DNA from: Hydractinia symbiolongicarpus | Lineage: Eukaryota > Cnidaria > Hydrozoa > Anthoathecata > Hydractiniidae | Reading direction: 5' to 3' | Length of the DNA: 64,000 nucleotides | Assembly (NCBI RefSeq): GCF_029227915.1 | Contig: NC_079879.1 | Coordinates: 23,080,501 to 23,144,500 of the forward strand | Part shown: piece after piece, positions 25,523 through 37,200 of the stretch | Numbering within the stretch: position 1 is the first letter of the stretch | How the letters are laid out: every line of letters starts with the position of its first letter | Notes under the pieces: generated by a model | Told to the model about the DNA's origin: nothing | The model's database searches: none | What the model saw: only the letters and a program-made list of their open reading frames with translations | Position numbers and translations under genes: made by a program

Positions 25523-28500
25523 AATGTTAAATTATTAATTCTCAGCATAGTATAAACAGAATTAGATGAACTCTTTTTTAAAGTGGGAGGTAAACCTTAA
25601 AGGATATATTGAATGTAGAAATGTCCTTAAAATGTTAGGAATTTTAAAAATTTGCTACAAGACAACCTTTTTTTGTGTGCTAGAAACCTTTGTTTTGAAC
25701 TTTTGCTGCACTAAAAGTTGCTGTTGCTATAGAAGGTTAATATGGCACTGTTAGTTAATTGCAAATTGTTAAAACTAGACTGTAGAAGACTAAAACAGCG
25801 TTGCAGGTTATTAAAAAGTCGAAACTGTACAATAGCTAATAGGGCTTCTTCACAGGAATTTTCCTGTGAAGAATTCCCTATAACATTACCAGCTAATGGT
25901 TAAAAGGGGATTTTTCCTGCTAAAAATACCTTCATCCACAAAAACCTGTTATTAAAGTTATTTTGCAAAAATTATTTTCAAAGTTTTGTTAAAAAATAGA
26001 CATCATTGAAAAGTAGAAACTCTAATCAAAGTATGCGTTTATTTTGTGCCTCAATAATTTCCTGAAATAAGATATCTCAGAAGAAGAAAAAGAGAAGGAA
26101 AAGATCCTTTTAATTAGAATTTTGATGATATGTCAGCAGACTTCTTGTTAACACTCACAAAAAGATTTTTATCAGAATTTGTTAACCCGTTGCACCATTG
26201 TGAAGAGTATTATTGTAAAATTTGATAAAAATAACGTATAGGCCATGTACTTTCAATGAACAAGGGAGATATAAGGGTTTAAAAACTTTGAGAATATTAG
26301 CAAAGGCTTGTCAAAGATACCAGATGATATTGTCAAAGTATTGCACTCACACCTTCATATATTCCTCCAACATTTAATTAAATGATATTAACTATTATTC
26401 TCTAAATGATACACATGAAGGCAGAACAGAAAATGCACACAGACAGAGGTTGTGTATTGTGCAGCAATTACTTTTAGTTGTTCTTTATATCAGTTGACCT
26501 TTTCTCCAATTTGTTTTACTAAAGCCATTATTTCCATTCCATTCGAGATTGCATTGTATCTTGGTTAAAATAGTTCTTAGAGTGGTTTTTATGTCAAACC
26601 AAATTTCTTTAGGTAGATGTTTCTTTAACTGTCGATATTCATCACTTTTGCTGCAGGGTCATTCCATGCCAACTTAACCAATGCTTCCATGTTGACCCTC
26701 ACAGATTTTCTTGAAATTTTCACCGTAATTTTATATCAATAAGATATGGAAATTCTGAAATTTTTAACTTCCTACCTCGAGTGGTTTCCAGGATATGACC
26801 TTCAGAAATTTTCACCATTCTGGCCATTTCTCAATATTAACAAAATCTTCTGTTTTCAGCATGCCATAATTTTATGTATGGACACCCAATGTCTCTGAAA
26901 GTCTATAATATCATAGTACTCCATCCATATTTTTTAAAGAAACCAAAACTGATATTAAAAAATTTCTAGAATTTCGCCATTATGGATCAGAAAATGCTTG
27001 AAAATGCTTTCAGATGTTTTTTTTAGTATTTTGATGCTCCAGTAACTCAAATATGAAGGGGAGATAAGTTCCATACTTATTTTTTCTTTTAGAACAAATA
27101 CTTTTCCATCATTTTATCTAAATTTAATCATTTTATTTTGATGGGGTTTCAAAATATGACCTTCCGAAGTACCACCCACACAGAATTTCCTGAATTTTCA
27201 CAAAATTCCAGGTAAAAAAAAAGCACCGTGGGAAAAATTTTCCGGCTTTGAAAATTTCGGCAGATAATCTACAAAGTATCCATCAACACTTAAAAGAAAA
27301 AAATCTTGAGATTCTGAGTGCTTGTATACATAACCTTACATTTAAATATGGTTGATTTTCGAAAAAAATGCATGCAAGTAATTTTTTGAGGATTTTGATG
27401 CCTCATTTACCTCAATTTTACAGACAGCAAAAACTGATGCACATCAGTTTTTGCTGTCTGTAAAATTGAGTGAACTTCTTTGTATTCTCTTGATGAATGT
27501 TATGAATGCTTATTGGAGTGTACTGGATATGAGTTTTTTCAGTGAAAAATACCCAGCTGCTGTTAACATATTAAGAGAAACAAGACGTATGATATACGCA
27601 AACAACCTCGCGAATAAAGTTTACAAAATGTTGTCTATCAAATTGGGATTTTTGTTACGAAGTTAGACACGACATATTTTACTATTCAGATACGCAATAA
27701 TATTTGTTACACACTACGCAGTTATTTTTCAAAATTGATTTGTGAGATCTTCCTGAACGGAAAATTCCTCGAAATTTTAATTTTCAATAGGTCCGTCTTG
27801 GGTGAACCGACTGACAGGAAGAAGAAAGACCACAAACCCACAAAACCCAAAATTTGCGAAATTCATTAATTCAGTTAATTCTGCCTACATTCACTTTTAA
27901 AAAGTGTGGTGGAAACACCTTTATTTACTAGCTAGTTAAATAAGTGTTTTGAAAACTTGTCTTAAAAAAAAAAGTAAAAATAGTTACCAAGATGAGATTC
28001 GAACACACAACGACTCCCGTGTCGGTGCTTAGAGAGGCAAAAATTTCCATTCTTGTAGGACACATTTGCGTTTTAATACAAGCTCACGAGCTTGTAAAAA
28101 GGTATAAATATAATGGCACGTTTCTAGTCTCCTAACTTCCACGAACAGCTTTTTAGTCTAATTTAACGATATGAAGTAACAAGATCAATACCGTTATATA
28201 TTTGTAATTTTTAAATATTAACTCGTTGTTTGATCCAAAATATTTTTGTTTTTGTGAATAAAATTTATAAATGCATTTTCCCTGTTTTGATGCCTGTGAT
28301 TTTATTATTAACCTGAAAGATACAGGTTTTAAGCGGATAGCGCATTCCTGGCTTACGCAGATTGTACATAGCAGCTTTTGTGAAAAGTTTTTTGTACTTT
28401 TGCTGTATTAATGTCTGGTGTATATACAAGTATATATATATATATACTGTGAAAGTTGTTTACATTCTACTAAAAAATGTATGAAATTTCCAATACTTAA

Positions 28501-28888
28501 CTTCCTTTTGACATTATCTGACATGTTGTTTGAGAAAAAGCTTTCAAAAAAGTATGTAAAATAGTTTTGTTTGAAACATTTTATATGCATTTATGTAATA
28601 AATTTTATTTTTAATACTTTTTTGGGATATTTGTATAATACTTTTTCTTAATTTTTTTTAATGTTTTTCTGTAACAAATCATGTTTTATTAAATATAGTA
28701 GAAAATTATAAAAATCTATTGTTTACATTTCTCAAAAAATGTAGCAATAGATCAAAGATTTTAGCATGTGTTCAGATTTATGTGTTATTTGTGTGTCAGT
28801 GTTTTTCTGTTGTAGGCTTTTAAGAATATAGACCTATATTATTTTATTTTACTAGGAAAGTTACAACACATAGAATAACTGATTAGAT
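25523..28888. other. Non-coding DNA upstream of the glycosyltransferase genes
   Basis: No supported gene. It contains a short hairpin at about 25851-25873 (cttcacaggaa with its complement), a repeat-like tract at 26640-27260 in which phrases such as 'atgaccttc(a/c)gaa' and 'ttcaccattctgg' recur, and the long hairpin at 27411-27470 listed separately. A TA microsatellite lies at about 28430-28447. The last few hundred bases should include the promoter of the first glycosyltransferase gene. Confidence 0.5.
27411..27470. repeat. Perfect 28-bp palindromic hairpin
   Basis: Arms 27411-27438 and 27443-27470 are exact reverse complements separated by four bases (gcac). The arms begin ctcaattttacagacagc. 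Homology stops sharply on both sides, so this looks like the tip of a fold-back structure rather than a long element. The 4-base loop is much shorter than in usual microRNA precursors. Confidence 0.85.
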
Positions 28889-31800
28889 ATGGGCAAACAT
28901 ATTATACTTGTGCATGGTTTCCTTCTGTGTGGAACTGGTTCAAATATATATTGTTTTAATTTGGCACAACAATGGAAGAAACAGGGCCATTCAATCACTA
29001 TTTTTTGTCAAGATCCAGATGCTGGCTCATATGATTGGGTGGATGAATTTTATGGACCTAACGTAAGTACATGTTATGTGATGAAATAATTCTGTGAAAG
29101 TATTATAAAGTCAGCTGTTAGCATTACTTCATAGCTGTATGTTTAAGGATGAACTTCCAAAAGAAGCACCACCTCCAGGTTTAGTGAGGGTTTGGACCCC
29201 AGACATCGCTGGTTTACTGCCTGTGTATCAGTATGACGAATATAAAGGCTACACTGTAAAAACAATTCCTAATTGCACTGATGAGGAGATTGACAGGTGA
29301 TAATTTTTATTTATATATATATATTATACTATAAAAAATGCCTAACAATAATCTTAAGGCAGTTTTGTCTCCGACTTTGTTTAAAGCATTTACTAGCTAG
29401 TATGAGTTTAATGTGAGTAGATAATTTTGGTTATTTCCTATACGTTTAGACATGTGAATATGATGTCCAAAGCCATACGGAAAGTAGTCGATATGTGGGG
29501 TTGTGATAAAGTCATAGCAAACCATGCTATTTTGCAACCACTTAATGTCAAACGAGCACTGGAGGGAACAAATGTACCATTTGACATAAAAATACATGGA
29601 AGCTCCATTACATTTGTCCTCAAAAAGTTTCCTAAGTATATGCCACTAGCTGTAGAAGCTATCAATGCATGCAACAAAGTAATTGCTGGTACAGAGCATG
29701 TGGTTAACCAGGTTTGTATGATTTTATGAATTATGCTGTTGCTTTGTTATTATCCATGTTTTTTTATCTTTTAATCTCAGTATATTTTCCAATGTATAGG
29801 TAAACGAGACATTCCCTGATTTTGATCTTTCAAAGAAGTTGGTAATTGTTCCTCCTGGTATGGATCCAGAAGTGTTTGATTTATGCACCAGTATCCAATC
29901 AAATACAACAGCATTTTTAAAAGAGGTTAAGCATCTTTTGTTTTATTTATAAAATGAATATAGTTTTATTCATTGTTATCCCTCCTGGCTTCTAAGTTAC
30001 CACAGTATTAGTTAAGGAATGTTTAATAACAGAGGTGCTAATTCGTTTATTTCACACTTAAGTAAAAAGGATTGTGATTCCATAATGGTTCCACAAATGT
30101 GCCAAAGTGATTGATATTTAAAAGAAAGCATTATTCATTATTATTCATTCTTCAAATTTAAAATCCCTGGCCAGAATTTTTCTTGCATTTAAACTAGGTG
30201 TGTAATTGTGTATATTTTTTTGCAATTTCTCTAGTGTGAGAAGCATATTTCTGTGGACAATAACAGTCGTTTGGCATCAAAGGTTACATTGCCAGCTAAA
30301 GGTGAATGGAACAAGGCCTTTCATAGTGAGTTGGTGGAGTTGAGCAAAACGTATAATCAACGTGTTGTTGATGCTGATATTGTGGAGCGATTTCCCAAGA
30401 TATCTGAGGATGAACCTATTCTTATATTTTTTGGAAAGTTTTTGTATACCAAAGGTTTGGTTCTTACTATTTTGCTTTTCTTACCTTAGACACATACCAA
30501 GATATTTTGATAATTAGTAATTGATAATGTTAGTTTAACTTTACTGATTCCTGTGTGCAGGTATTGGTGAAATTCTGATGACCTTTCCCCAGCTGGTAGC
30601 AAAACATCCGAAGCTTCGATTAATTTTGGTTGGTTTTGGAATCTATCGAGAGCATTTAGAACTAATGATTCAGTCAATGGTAACTGGCAATAAACAGTTG
30701 TTTAAAGCTGCAGCTCATTGTCCAGATGAACAGGGATATTCTTTTTTAGAGTCTAGCATAAATATCGAAGAACATTTTATTCAACTAAGTAAGTGTACTG
30801 TAATGTGAATCAAGTTAGCCATGTATTTTCTAGGCCTTTCCTAATAGTGTGCAGTTTTTCTTTTTATGCTTAACATCTTCAGCCACTATCCTTATGTATT
30901 GCTATGCCCTGTTGATGGCTAGTAAACAAGTTTCAATAGGGCAATATCTACCACATTCAAGATCTTAACTGCAGAAGTTTGTAGTTTCATCTTTTTCTCT
31001 ATTAAGGTCAGGAACAGGCTGATCGCATTTTAATTACTGGATGTCTTAACCACAAGGAGCTTGGCTTACTCTTGCCTATGGCATCTATCTCCCTTGTTAC
31101 CTCAAAAGCTAATGAAGCGTTTGGAATGGTCTCGGTTGAAGCTTTATCTGCTGGTAAATAGAAATTGTGTTGTTAGATTACTTGTATATGATTTGTCACT
31201 CATAGTAAATCATTGCTTTTTTAATAACAATTATAATAATTATACATCTTTAAATTTTTTTTTTTTTTAAAAAAAGTTTTAATTTATTATGTCATGGCAC
31301 TGTTACAATGTTAAAACAACCTAACATGATAAATCAACTGAAAGAAGATTTTTTATGAACATGATTTGAATTGCCTGTTCGTTGTTTGTAAATTGTAATT
31401 TTAAATCCGCCAATGTTTCCTTTCATGATTTCTTTTTGTTATTTTTTTATTTATTTTTTTAATAAAAATTGAATAGCATTGTGTGTTTTTTTCTGAATTT
31501 TCAAATGTTTAAGTCCTAAATTAAATAATAACAACAATAAATAATAACACTGCATAATAAAAAATTGGCTTTAGCACCATAACTGCATGTAACTGGCCTT
31601 AGCTCTTTTGGCAAATGATGCACCAGGATGTAAAACTGTAACTCTCTTTTTCTAGGTGTTTTACCTTTGTGTGTTTATCATTCTGGTATTAAAGATGTGT
31701 TGGATAAGTTAAAAGAAACGGAACCAGAGCTGGAGGGCCTTATGAACATTCCTGCTGTACCTGGAGGGGATTTTGGTGCTTCCAATGGTGCAGAATTGTT

Positions 31801-32301
31801 AAAGGTAGTAATGTTATTATAAGACTTTGACTAAATATATTCTATTAAAAATAGCATTTTTCTTTACATGATTTTGCTGATTGTTTGTTTGTTTGCTGAT
31901 CTTTTTATTAATTCTTATTACCATGGATAGAATAAACAATTTTACAGAGTTTTTTATTTTGTTTGGTTTTTAATTGGAAATCCTTACAGGCTATGTATGA
32001 AACGTAAATGACATTGCCACTGTCGATGTCATAATTTTTTTTGTCTGTGTTAATTTGTACTCTTGTGTCAGAAGTTACATTTAATTTTTATTTGATATGT
32101 ATTATCGTTTTAGTTTGCACTTTTTGTACTTTTTAGGTTTTACCTGCGAAAGTTCTAAAGGCACTGGATTATTTATATCCACCAAATTCGAGCAGTGTTG
32201 ATCAATTTGAACATCGTAAAGAGATTGGTAAAAAGTTACGCAAGGTTGCTGAGGAAGCATGGTCATGGGACGGTATTTGCAAAACATTAGCAGAACTATA
32301 A
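28889..32301 (+). CDS. GT4-family glycosyltransferase, copy 1 (nine exons)
   Basis: Predicted 539 residues; a GT-B fold retaining glycosyltransferase that should move a sugar from a nucleotide-sugar donor to an unknown acceptor. Exons: 28889-29062, 29148-29296, 29450-29711, 29800-29925, 30235-30454, 30561-30788, 31007-31153, 31656-31804, 32137-32301. The N-terminus (MGKHIILVHGFLLCGTGSN) is the glycine-rich acceptor-domain start of GT4 enzymes, followed by AQQWKKQGHSITIFCQDPD. The C-terminal half has EPILIFFGKFLYTKGIGEIL, LRLILVGFG, ITGCLNHKELGLLLPMASIS and the donor-binding EX7E motif in NEAFGMVSVEALSAGVLPLC (Glu about 423 and 431). No signal peptide or membrane anchor is evident, so a cytosolic enzyme is likely. 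A second copy follows 2 kb downstream with the same exon phases. The family is common in bacteria; a transferred origin is possible but not shown here. Confidence 0.9.
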
Positions 32302-33675
32302 AAATGTCAACGTTATGTTTGTTTTTTGGTTTTTTTATTAAAAATTTTATGTGGAGATTGGGTTAGTTTGATTGTTATTTATTAGCTTAGACATACAGAA
32401 GGGTAAAGGAAGGAATATGTAACAAGAATTGAGGAATTCTAATAAACATATCCTTTTAGCGCTTATCCTTTTAAAAAATAATTATTTGGTGCTTTACTTA
32501 ATAAGTGAAACTATTACAATAGAATTTTTTATAATATTAGATATTTTATTTAAAAACATTTTTATTTACAGCTTTTGTGTTATGTTTTCATAATGTTTAT
32601 TTTGTCTGCTTGTGACAAGTTTGTGGTTTTTAGAACTGTTATTGTTGATGTTATTTTTATAAGTTTACATTGGACATAAGAAAAGCCTTGTCCACTTTTT
32701 TGTTGATTGTGAGTATGTGGTCATGTTTTACTTTCTTTATTAAACTACTAAGAAGTATTCTGATCAGTTGTGTTTAATATTTAATGAACATAGTATTTTT
32801 ATTCATTAATATCACAATTTCTTCTCTGGTATTTTTTTTTTTAATTTTCTGAATGACGTATAAAGTCAGACAGGAAAAACAATTTTCCCTGCATCCTTAT
32901 ACATTCCTGATGAAACGACAAAGCAATTTATAATCTACTTTTGGACACATAATTGTAATTTAATTTGTTTGGGTTAATTGCTTAGCATATCTTAATTAAG
33001 TTTTACTTAAATATGCATGTACTTTCCATTCATAAAGAAGTAACACAAGAAAAAGATATTGCATATTTATGCTTTTTCTTGTTTATTCATTGATAGATTT
33101 TTTTAAATCTTCTTGCAAAGATTTAGTTTTATGAAGATTCAGTGTTTTTAAGAAGAAGATTATATTAGCAGACAAAAATGTTACCTTTGTAGTCAAGTAT
33201 TACCTCAGCTATGTTATATTACAATCCAACTTTTTTGTCCTTATGTTGCATTTCCAATGTCCTGTAACAGGATGGTATTGAAATAGATTTGGGATGGTAA
33301 AATTGTCCAGTGTCTACTTTCTTTCCTGTGTGTTATATGCTTATAAGGCACTTTAGTATTTATACAACAAAAAAACAGACCATGGCAGGGTGATGTTTGT
33401 TATTGTTAATTTTGGATGTAGCGTTACTTCTGTTATCGTTTTTTAATGTTGTGATATTCGAAATATGTGTAATTTTCTTAAAAAAAACAGCTTGTGATAG
33501 ATAGATAGTCAGATATAAAATTATGTAAATTTAAGAGTGGTACACGTAGCATTAGTGGTACACATGTATCAGACTTTATTTATCTGACTTTATTTTTAAT
33601 GTTTGTCTCTGTGACAAAGTTTGGTTGGGTTAACGTAGTTTCTTAATATGCATTCTCAAAGTATCGATATTTGTT

Positions 33676-33774
<99 letters not shown>

Positions 33775-34279
33775 TTTTGTCCAAGTACAGCATAAAACAT
33801 ACTAAAGAATTCAAAAGTAGTTTCAAATTTATTCAGAAAGTGGATTAATCAATAAAACATTTAATTAATGTTAACATTATAAAAAGATTACTTTAGCCAG
33901 TGTAATTAATAGTTCTGATGTTTGAAAGATCATTTAAGAGCTTTTATATAATTTGATATCACTTCTTCGAAAGAGTAGTGAAAGTATTGTCCAATTGATT
34001 ATATTTTTTGTCTATCTGCTTGTCTGTTTGTTTGTTTTTTGTCTGGTAATTAGTTTGTTATCACCAAGATGAAATTTTAAACAAACAAATCTATTTAAGG
34101 TGTCACATGTGAATATACCCTTATGAGTTACCATAGAAACAAGACTCATGTATGCTTTGTTAATGCACAAAGCATTTGCAAATAATTACAAGTGAGAATA
34201 TGTAATTACAAGTGAGAATATTACAGCTAATCTTCACAGAATTCTATTTTTTAGTATAAATATTTGTAGGCTGTAAAAA
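32302..34279. other. Spacer between the two glycosyltransferase copies
   Basis: AT-rich DNA containing the first gene's 3' UTR and the second gene's promoter. It holds the TTTA microsatellite (listed) and a 20-base tandem duplication (attacaagtgagaatatgta) at about 34187-34222, just upstream of copy 2. No other gene is visible. Confidence 0.5.
33677..33776 (+). repeat. (TTTA)n microsatellite
   Basis: About 25 uninterrupted copies of the tetranucleotide ttta/attt. The open frame across it reads as a repeated LFIY-type peptide and is not a gene. Confidence 0.97.
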
Positions 34280-37200
34280 ATGGGTAAACACATCATTTTG
34301 GTTCATTTTTGTATTCTTTCTGGCACGGGTTCAAACGTCTACTGTGCCAACTTGGCACAACAATGGAAAAGACAAGGACACTCCGTCACTATCTTCTGTC
34401 AAGATCCCGATGGTGGTTCCCTAGAATGGGTGGATGAATTTTATGGACCACATGTAAGTACTGTTGTTCTTTTTATTTTATTTCAAACATGTCTGTAATG
34501 TCCAACAAATTCAAACAGGTGATGTGCAGCTCTCAATGTCTTAAACAAAGGTCTATGTTTGTAGCTCTCTCTTATTTTTTTGCTGTTGTATGTGTCAGTA
34601 AGCTTCTGTTTATGGTCATTAACCAAGTTTATACAACATTAAGCTAGTTTATGCAACTGAAGCCTATTTAAAAACCAGTAAAACTGATACACAGTTATTC
34701 TTAATTTTTGTTTCTAAAATTTGTTCTATACCAAATTTAAAAACATTCTCAGTCACCAATACAAAAACTTTACTTTTTAAATAATTTTCAAACCGAGGTT
34801 ACCAGTTTTTTTTTTCTCAGTTTAAAGGCCACTTTAATTTCACTTAAATTTAGTCAAGTTATTTGCTTATAAACCAGGTTCTGACAAAAAAGTTTATTAG
34901 CAATTCTTTTCCTTCAAAAAAAGTTTTTTTTAAAAAAAACTAAACCGATGTTCTTTACACTTAATCAAGCTTGGTGCCTAACATCACTTTGTTTCTTTTA
35001 TCAGGACGAGCTTCCAGCTGATGCTCCAAAAGGTGGAATCATCCGCGTGATAACTCCTGACATTGCCAACTTACTTCCCTTGTTGGTGTATGATGAATAC
35101 AAAGGCTATGATGTGAAAATTATTCCTGATTTCACTCAAGAAGAACTTGACAGGTAGGATGTTTTTACTGCCTGTAGCGACTGAGGAAATCTGGCATTGT
35201 GGGCATTTAAAGTGCCTTCATCATTTTGAACCACTACCCCTTTAGCTTTGTTTTCTATTTGTACATACTGAAGATTTCCTCCCCTTTTTCCATTGCATAA
35301 ACAAAACAAAGGACTTTTTGATATAATCTTAAAAAAGGAACAAGAAGTCACCCCTCACACGCTAATAATGTAATGCAAATGTCAGGCGGTTTTCTGCCCC
35401 TAAAGACGAAAACGTACCTCTTGAATGACCCCATTTTAAAAAGTTAATTCCATTATTTGGTTTTCTGTTTTCTAATAAAATTACTGCTCTGCTAAAACTT
35501 TTTTTGCACTTTACTATCCTAACATTGCATTTCGTTATTGGTCAAGTGAGAGCTTTAAATTCACTAGGATCTTCTTTGCAGGACCTTTATTGTTAACAGT
35601 ACTATTTGAAAGTAGATAAAAGCAAATAACAATTACCATGTAGGCATATCAGGATGATGGCTACAGCTATCCGCAAAGTCATCGATATGTGGGGTGCAGA
35701 TAAGATTTTGTCCAATCATGCTGTTTTACAGCCAATCAACGTAAAGCGTGCATTAGAAGGTTGCACCAAGAAAGTTCCGTTTGATATCAAGATTCATGGC
35801 AGTGGTATTATTTTCGTATTGGAGAAACATCCTCGCTTCATCCCACTGGCTGTTGAAGCCATTAACGAATGTAACAAAGTGATTGCTGGCTCTCAACACA
35901 TTGTTGATCAGGTATGCATAATTTTTCTTTCATTTTGTTCTTTCTTGTTCTTTAGTTTCAGCTGCACTGTGGTGACATATAGTCCCATTTATACATTTAT
36001 ACATTTATAAGCTCTCCATGTTTTTCTAGGTGCTGAAAACATTTCCAGATTTAGACCTTTCCGATAAATTGGTCATCGTGCCTCCTGGTATGAACCCAGA
36101 CGTGTTTGATTTGTGCACCAGTATTGAATCAAATACAACAGCATTTTTAAAAGCGGTTAGTCTTTACCTCATGACATTTGATATTAATTATCCAACTACT
36201 GAGCATTTATCACTGGTATAAGTTGGAGGGTGGCCTGTACTTTAAAGAACCTGGAGACATTTTGGGTTTTTAAGAAAACTTTAAAAACATAAAAAGTAGG
36301 TTTACGAGACTTTGGGAAAGCTAGGAAAAGATAATGTCGTGTACTTTGAGTTAATGGCAACATTGATTCGCTAAAATATAGATTCTTTGCAACTGCCTAT
36401 AGTATCACAGGGGTTGGTATAAGAAATAACCGTAACAGTGCTTTAGACTTTCATGTAAACAAAAAGAATATAAGACGCATAAAAAAAATAAGGAAAAATT
36501 CAAATTGGAGCAAACACAAAAATTACTAATCCTGGACCTATAAATAATAACATTTTAAAGGCTGAAGTTTTGTAGAATGTAAAAGTTGTTAAGATTTTGC
36601 TTGAGATTAAAGACACCTTTTTAATGCCAGGGTGGCCACACCTCCTAAAATCTCCCAAAATATGGACCAAATCGATTTCTCTTAGAATCTCCCAGTATTG
36701 TTGCCTGACATACATTTTTAGTTTCTTTTTTTGTCACGTTTTAAAAAAAGATTAAGTGTACGTATATCAGCAACGGTTTAATTTGTAAAAACTGTTCATT
36801 TCCTCCAAAAATATTGTCAAAATCTCTTTTACACGTGTTTAGTGTTAAAATTTTAGGTCTGTGGCCAAGTGTTTATGGACAGTAATATATATGTGAAATT
36901 TTGACTGTAGTTTTATGCTTAGCAAAACTAATTTGAGTTGTTTTAGAAACTTTGGAATTACTTTTAATCTCATTATGGAGTTGTCAAACAAATGCTGCAA
37001 TTAGATTTTGGAATGAATGATCTAGAATTCTTTGGTTAAAGCAATCTATTCTAATTTTATTGAATTTGTCAATGTGTTTAAAGGGAACCCCAGGTATAAA
37101 ATGATGTTTTATGATATATTATAGAGCTTAAAAAGTTAGCTCACAAGTTAAAAAATTTAAAAAGACTTGTTAGCTAACTTTTTAAGCTCTAAAATATAAG

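Noticed and set aside
33648-33848. 66-codon frame of repeated LFIY
   Set aside because: Translation of the TTTA microsatellite.
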